A stretch of DNA of 40,148 bases from an uncultured bacterium. GTDB lineage: Bacteria > Verrucomicrobiota > Kiritimatiellia > RFP12 > UBA1067. This document shows, in pieces, positions 37,685 through 40,148 of the stretch. Below the pieces are notes generated by a model. The model saw only the letters and a program-made list of their open reading frames with translations, was not told the DNA's origin and made no database searches. Each line of letters opens with the position of its first letter. Positions within the stretch are counted from its first letter, which is position 1. Made by a program: the position numbers and the translations under genes. The stretch lies in NCBI GenBank assembly GCA_902801025.1, contig CADCGZ010000024.1, forward strand, positions 1 through 40,148. The letters are read 5' to 3'.

Positions 37685-39112
37685 ATGGAGTTTTCGAGAA
37701 GGTTTTTTATTGGTTCGTGCCTTGCGGCAGGAGCGTCTGCGGGATGCTCGTCGTTCAAGGGCGCGCTGTCCTCCAGTCCGATTGCGAAGATCGGCGTCCT
37801 AAGCGACGTCCATCTCAACGTGCCGGGCGACGAAAACTATTTTCTGAAGGCCCTTGAATACTTCCGCGACAACGGCGCGGACGGAGTGCTCATAGCGGGC
37901 GACATAGCGGACAAGGGGCGCATAAGCCAGCTTAGGCGCGCTGGCGAGGCGTGGTTCAAGGTGTTTCCAGACGGCAAGGCGCCGGACGGACGCAAGGTCG
38001 AGCAGCTGTTCGTCTACGGCAACCACGACCGGTGGGGATGGACGTGGGGGCTCAACGAAGAGCAGAAGAAAGACCCCGCCGTGCTCGCCGATGCGATAGG
38101 TGTTTCGCCCGAGAGCATGAAGAAGGCGTGGGAGGAATCCTTCCACGAGGAGTTCTCGCCGGTATGGATGAAAAACGTCAACGGAATCGCCGTCGTCGGC
38201 GCGCACTGGGGCTTCAACGACGACCACACCAAGGCGATGGCGAAGTTCTTTGCCGAGAAGGGCAAGACCATAAACCCCCGTCTCCCGTTCTTCTACACCC
38301 AGCACGACCATCCGAAGGACACGTGCTTCGGCGCGTGGGCGTGGGGGCACGACGACGGCACGTCTACGCGCGTCCTCTCGGCGTTTCCTAACGCCGTCGC
38401 TTTCTCGGGCCACAGTCACTACACGCTCACCGACGAGCGGACGGTCTGGCAGGGCGCTTTCACGTCGATCAACACGAGCTCGATGAAGTATTCGTCCCAC
38501 GACTACTCGTGCCGCGAGAACGCGCCCGGGAACTCCTCTGGCTACGGCGGGGAGAACCGCGAGCACGCCATGAATCGCATAGAGACCGGCGACGGCCGCC
38601 AGGGGATGCTCGTGTCCGTGTTCGACGACCGGCTTGAAATCGAGCGGCGCGAGTTTTTCTACGGCGAGGCGCTTGGCGACAACTGGCTTGTCCCGATTCC
38701 CGCTCGCGCAGACGGGCCTCTTTCGTATTCCCGCCGCGCTGCGAAGCGTTCGGCTCCGGAGTTCGCGGAGGACGCGAAGGTCGAGGTGTGCGCCGGGGAC
38801 GGCGAGAAGGGGAGGAAGGTCGTCGAGGTGAAGTTCCCGTCCGCACGCGTCGTCGACGGTTGCCGCGCAAACGAGTACGAAGTCACGGCGACGCTCGTCG
38901 AGGACGACTTCGACCTCGTCCAGGCGCAGCGGCGCGTCCTCGCCGCTGACTACTACCTCCCCGCCTCGAAATGCGGCAAGGGGAACTGCTGCGTGTTCTT
39001 CCTCGACGAACTCCCGAAGAAGGGCCACTACGTGTTTTCGGTGCGTCCGGTAGAGTGCTTCGGCAAGAAGGGTGCGGCGATTTCGTCCGGTGTTTTCGAC
39101 GTGCGCCCTTGA
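37685..39112 (+). CDS. Calcineurin-like metallophosphoesterase, Tat-exported lipoprotein
   Basis: The protein has 475 residues. The N-terminus SRRFFIG followed by a hydrophobic stretch and ASAGC combines a twin-arginine motif with a lipobox, so it is probably exported folded and lipid-anchored. Metal-binding motifs of the calcineurin-like family are in order: SDVHLN, AGDIADKG, GNHDRWGW and GHSHYT. A C-terminal beta-rich domain (about 340-475) follows. AAGGAG lies 6 bp before ATG 37685. The substrate (nucleotide, phospholipid or sugar phosphate) cannot be told. Confidence 0.88.
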   Translation: MEFSRRFFIGSCLAAGASAGCSSFKGALSSSPIAKIGVLSDVHLNVPGDENYFLKALEYFRDNGADGVLIAGDIADKGRISQLRRAGEAWFKVFPDGKAPDGRKVEQLFVYGNHDRWGWTWGLNEEQKKDPAVLADAIGVSPESMKKAWEESFHEEFSPVWMKNVNGIAVVGAHWGFNDDHTKAMAKFFAEKGKTINPRLPFFYTQHDHPKDTCFGAWAWGHDDGTSTRVLSAFPNAVAFSGHSHYTLTDERTVWQGAFTSINTSSMKYSSHDYSCRENAPGNSSGYGGENREHAMNRIETGDGRQGMLVSVFDDRLEIERREFFYGEALGDNWLVPIPARADGPLSYSRRAAKRSAPEFAEDAKVEVCAGDGEKGRKVVEVKFPSARVVDGCRANEYEVTATLVEDDFDLVQAQRRVLAADYYLPASKCGKGNCCVFFLDELPKKGHYVFSVRPVECFGKKGAAISSGVFDVRP

Positions 39113-39138
39113 CAAGGTGCGGCGCCTTTTGCAATAAT
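39109..39138 (+). promoter_or_regulatory. Promoter of topA
   Basis: TTGACA (39109-39114), 18-bp spacer, AATAAT (39133-39138), preceded by TGC. The -35 includes the stop region of the preceding gene. The leader has AAGGA and two AAAGTGCAA repeats (39147-39155, 39166-39174). Confidence 0.7.
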
Positions 39139-39173
39139 GGTAGTATAAAGTGCAAAAGGAAAATGAAAGTGCA

Positions 39174-40148
39174 ATGGGCAAGAAGCTGTTGATAGTCGAG
39201 TCTCCCGCGAAGGCGAAGACGATAGGCAAGTATCTCGGGCCGGAGTTCACGGTCAGGAGTTCCGTCGGCCACATCCGCGATCTCCCGAAGGAGAACGGCG
39301 CGATAAGGATCGACAAGACGGGTGACGAGAGCTGGACGTTCACGCCGAAGTACGAAATCTCCGAAGGCAAGGAGAAGGTCGTCTCGGAGCTCAAGTCCGC
39401 CGTCAAGTCGTCGAGCGAAGTCTATCTCGCAAGCGATCCCGACCGCGAAGGGGAGGCGATCGCGTGGCACCTCAAGGAAGTGCTCGAGCCCGTCGCCGGC
39501 AAGAAGCCGTTCCATCGCGTCACCTACAACGAGATCACCAAGAACGCAGTTCTCAAGGCCGTTGCCGAGCCGCGCGACATCGACATGCCGCTCGTCGACG
39601 CGCAGCAGGCGCGCAGGATCCTCGACCGCATTGTCGGCTACAAGGTGTCGCCGCTCCTCTGGAAGAACATCGCGTGCGCCAACAACCGCTCGCTCTCCGC
39701 GGGCCGCGTCCAGTCTGTCGCTTTGCGGCTCCTCGTCGAGCGCCAGCGCGAGATAGAGGCGTTCAAGCCCGAGACCTACTTCCTCATGGGCGTCGAGGCG
39801 AAGAAGCGCGGCGCCGCGAACGGCAAGTTCGTCGCGAAGCTCGCGCGCATAGACGGCGAGAAGCCGAACGTGCGCGACCGCCAGACGGCAGACACCACGC
39901 TTCTCGACCTCTCCGGCGCCGAGCTCGAGGTCGTCGACTTGAAGGCGCAGCCGAAGACGCGCCACGCGTTGCCGCCATTCACCACGTCGACTATGCAGCA
40001 GGCGGCGTCGAGCGTCCTTTCGTTCTCGCCGGGGAAGACGATGAAGCTCGCGCAGTCGCTCTACGAGCAGGGGCGCATCACCTACATGCGAACCGACTCC
40101 GTGAACGTCTCCGAGCAGGCGCGCGCGGCGGCGAAGGAATACGTGACC
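39174..40148 (+). CDS. topA: DNA topoisomerase I, N-terminal part (cut by window end)
   Basis: TopA is a type IA enzyme that relaxes negative supercoils. The 325 codons present are open to the last base. The Toprim domain begins LLIVESPAKAKTIGKYLG and has ASDPDREGEAIAWH with its acidic metal site; the next domain has QQARRILDRIVGYKVSPLLW and SAGRVQSVALRLL. The catalytic Tyr304 is in ITYMRTDS. ATG 39174 gives the standard N-terminus; its ribosome-binding site AAAAGGA is about 13 bp upstream, rather far. The first base of the ATG is the last base of an AAAGTGCAA repeat. The gene must continue beyond the window. Confidence 0.95.
   Translation, partial: MGKKLLIVESPAKAKTIGKYLGPEFTVRSSVGHIRDLPKENGAIRIDKTGDESWTFTPKYEISEGKEKVVSELKSAVKSSSEVYLASDPDREGEAIAWHLKEVLEPVAGKKPFHRVTYNEITKNAVLKAVAEPRDIDMPLVDAQQARRILDRIVGYKVSPLLWKNIACANNRSLSAGRVQSVALRLLVERQREIEAFKPETYFLMGVEAKKRGAANGKFVAKLARIDGEKPNVRDRQTADTTLLDLSGAELEVVDLKAQPKTRHALPPFTTSTMQQAASSVLSFSPGKTMKLAQSLYEQGRITYMRTDSVNVSEQARAAAKEYVT

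Overview
The window reads as a GC-rich (about 60 %) anaerobic bacterial chromosome, and every gene I accept lies on the + strand. Several things fit a Kiritimatiellota/Verrucomicrobiota-type gut or anoxic-habitat organism: secreted glycoside hydrolases without any SusC/D pair, a protein with autotransporter-associated beta-strand repeats, a short AlaS without the C-Ala domain, RnfAB, and a 2-hydroxyacyl-CoA dehydratase activator/dehydratase fusion. This placement is inference from gene content and remembered protein style; there is no rRNA in the window.

Layout. 1-650: unknown protein. 658-1744: a RAYT (REP-associated tyrosine transposase) flanked by perfect 21-bp inverted REP-like repeats. 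1836-3469: mrp (frameshifted), a DjlA-like J-domain protein and ruvC, overlapping by a few bases. 3524-9519: GH27 alpha-galactosidase, secreted beta-helix protein, UDP-galactopyranose mutase and sugar MFS transporter. 9559-12426: PhnP-like metallo-beta-lactamase-fold hydrolase, secreted unknown, tsaD. 12512-13146: an MNT/HEPN (MntA-HepT) toxin-antitoxin pair of lower GC. 13374-20874: an AraR-like GntR/LacI regulator followed by three polysaccharide-related genes (beta-strand repeat protein, GH5, heparinase II/III). 20921-27755: one long translationally coupled run (GT39-like membrane glycosyltransferase, dxs, NERD protein, S41 protease, dapF). 27803-29276: rnfA and rnfB. 29312-32081: sugar nucleotidyltransferase (internal deletion) and alaS. 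32144-33133: secreted cysteine-peptidase-like protein. 33181-37538: a split XRE-cupin/AMP-ligase fusion and the activator/dehydratase fusion. 37685-39112: Tat/lipoprotein phosphoesterase. 39174-end: topA, cut by the window end.

Three patterns run across the genes. (1) All 13 promoters I could pick out carry an extended -10 (TGn before a TATAAT-like hexamer), and five have their start codon 8-15 nt after the hexamer, so those mRNAs should be leaderless or nearly so. (2) Short tandem repeats with a 7-bp period (or 9 or 21 bp) sit between genes and, in frame, inside two housekeeping genes (dxs and alaS); one heptamer family occurs both in an intergenic gap and inside dxs. (3) Three conserved proteins (Mrp, the nucleotidyltransferase, the XRE-cupin/AMP-ligase) lack a short internal block found in their families, two of them with a frameshift. 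These may be real deletions or assembly errors.

No stretch over 300 bases lacks a gene. The longest gaps are 647-864 and 13147-13373, both described below. I found no tRNA, rRNA or CRISPR. Convincing rho-independent terminators are scarce.
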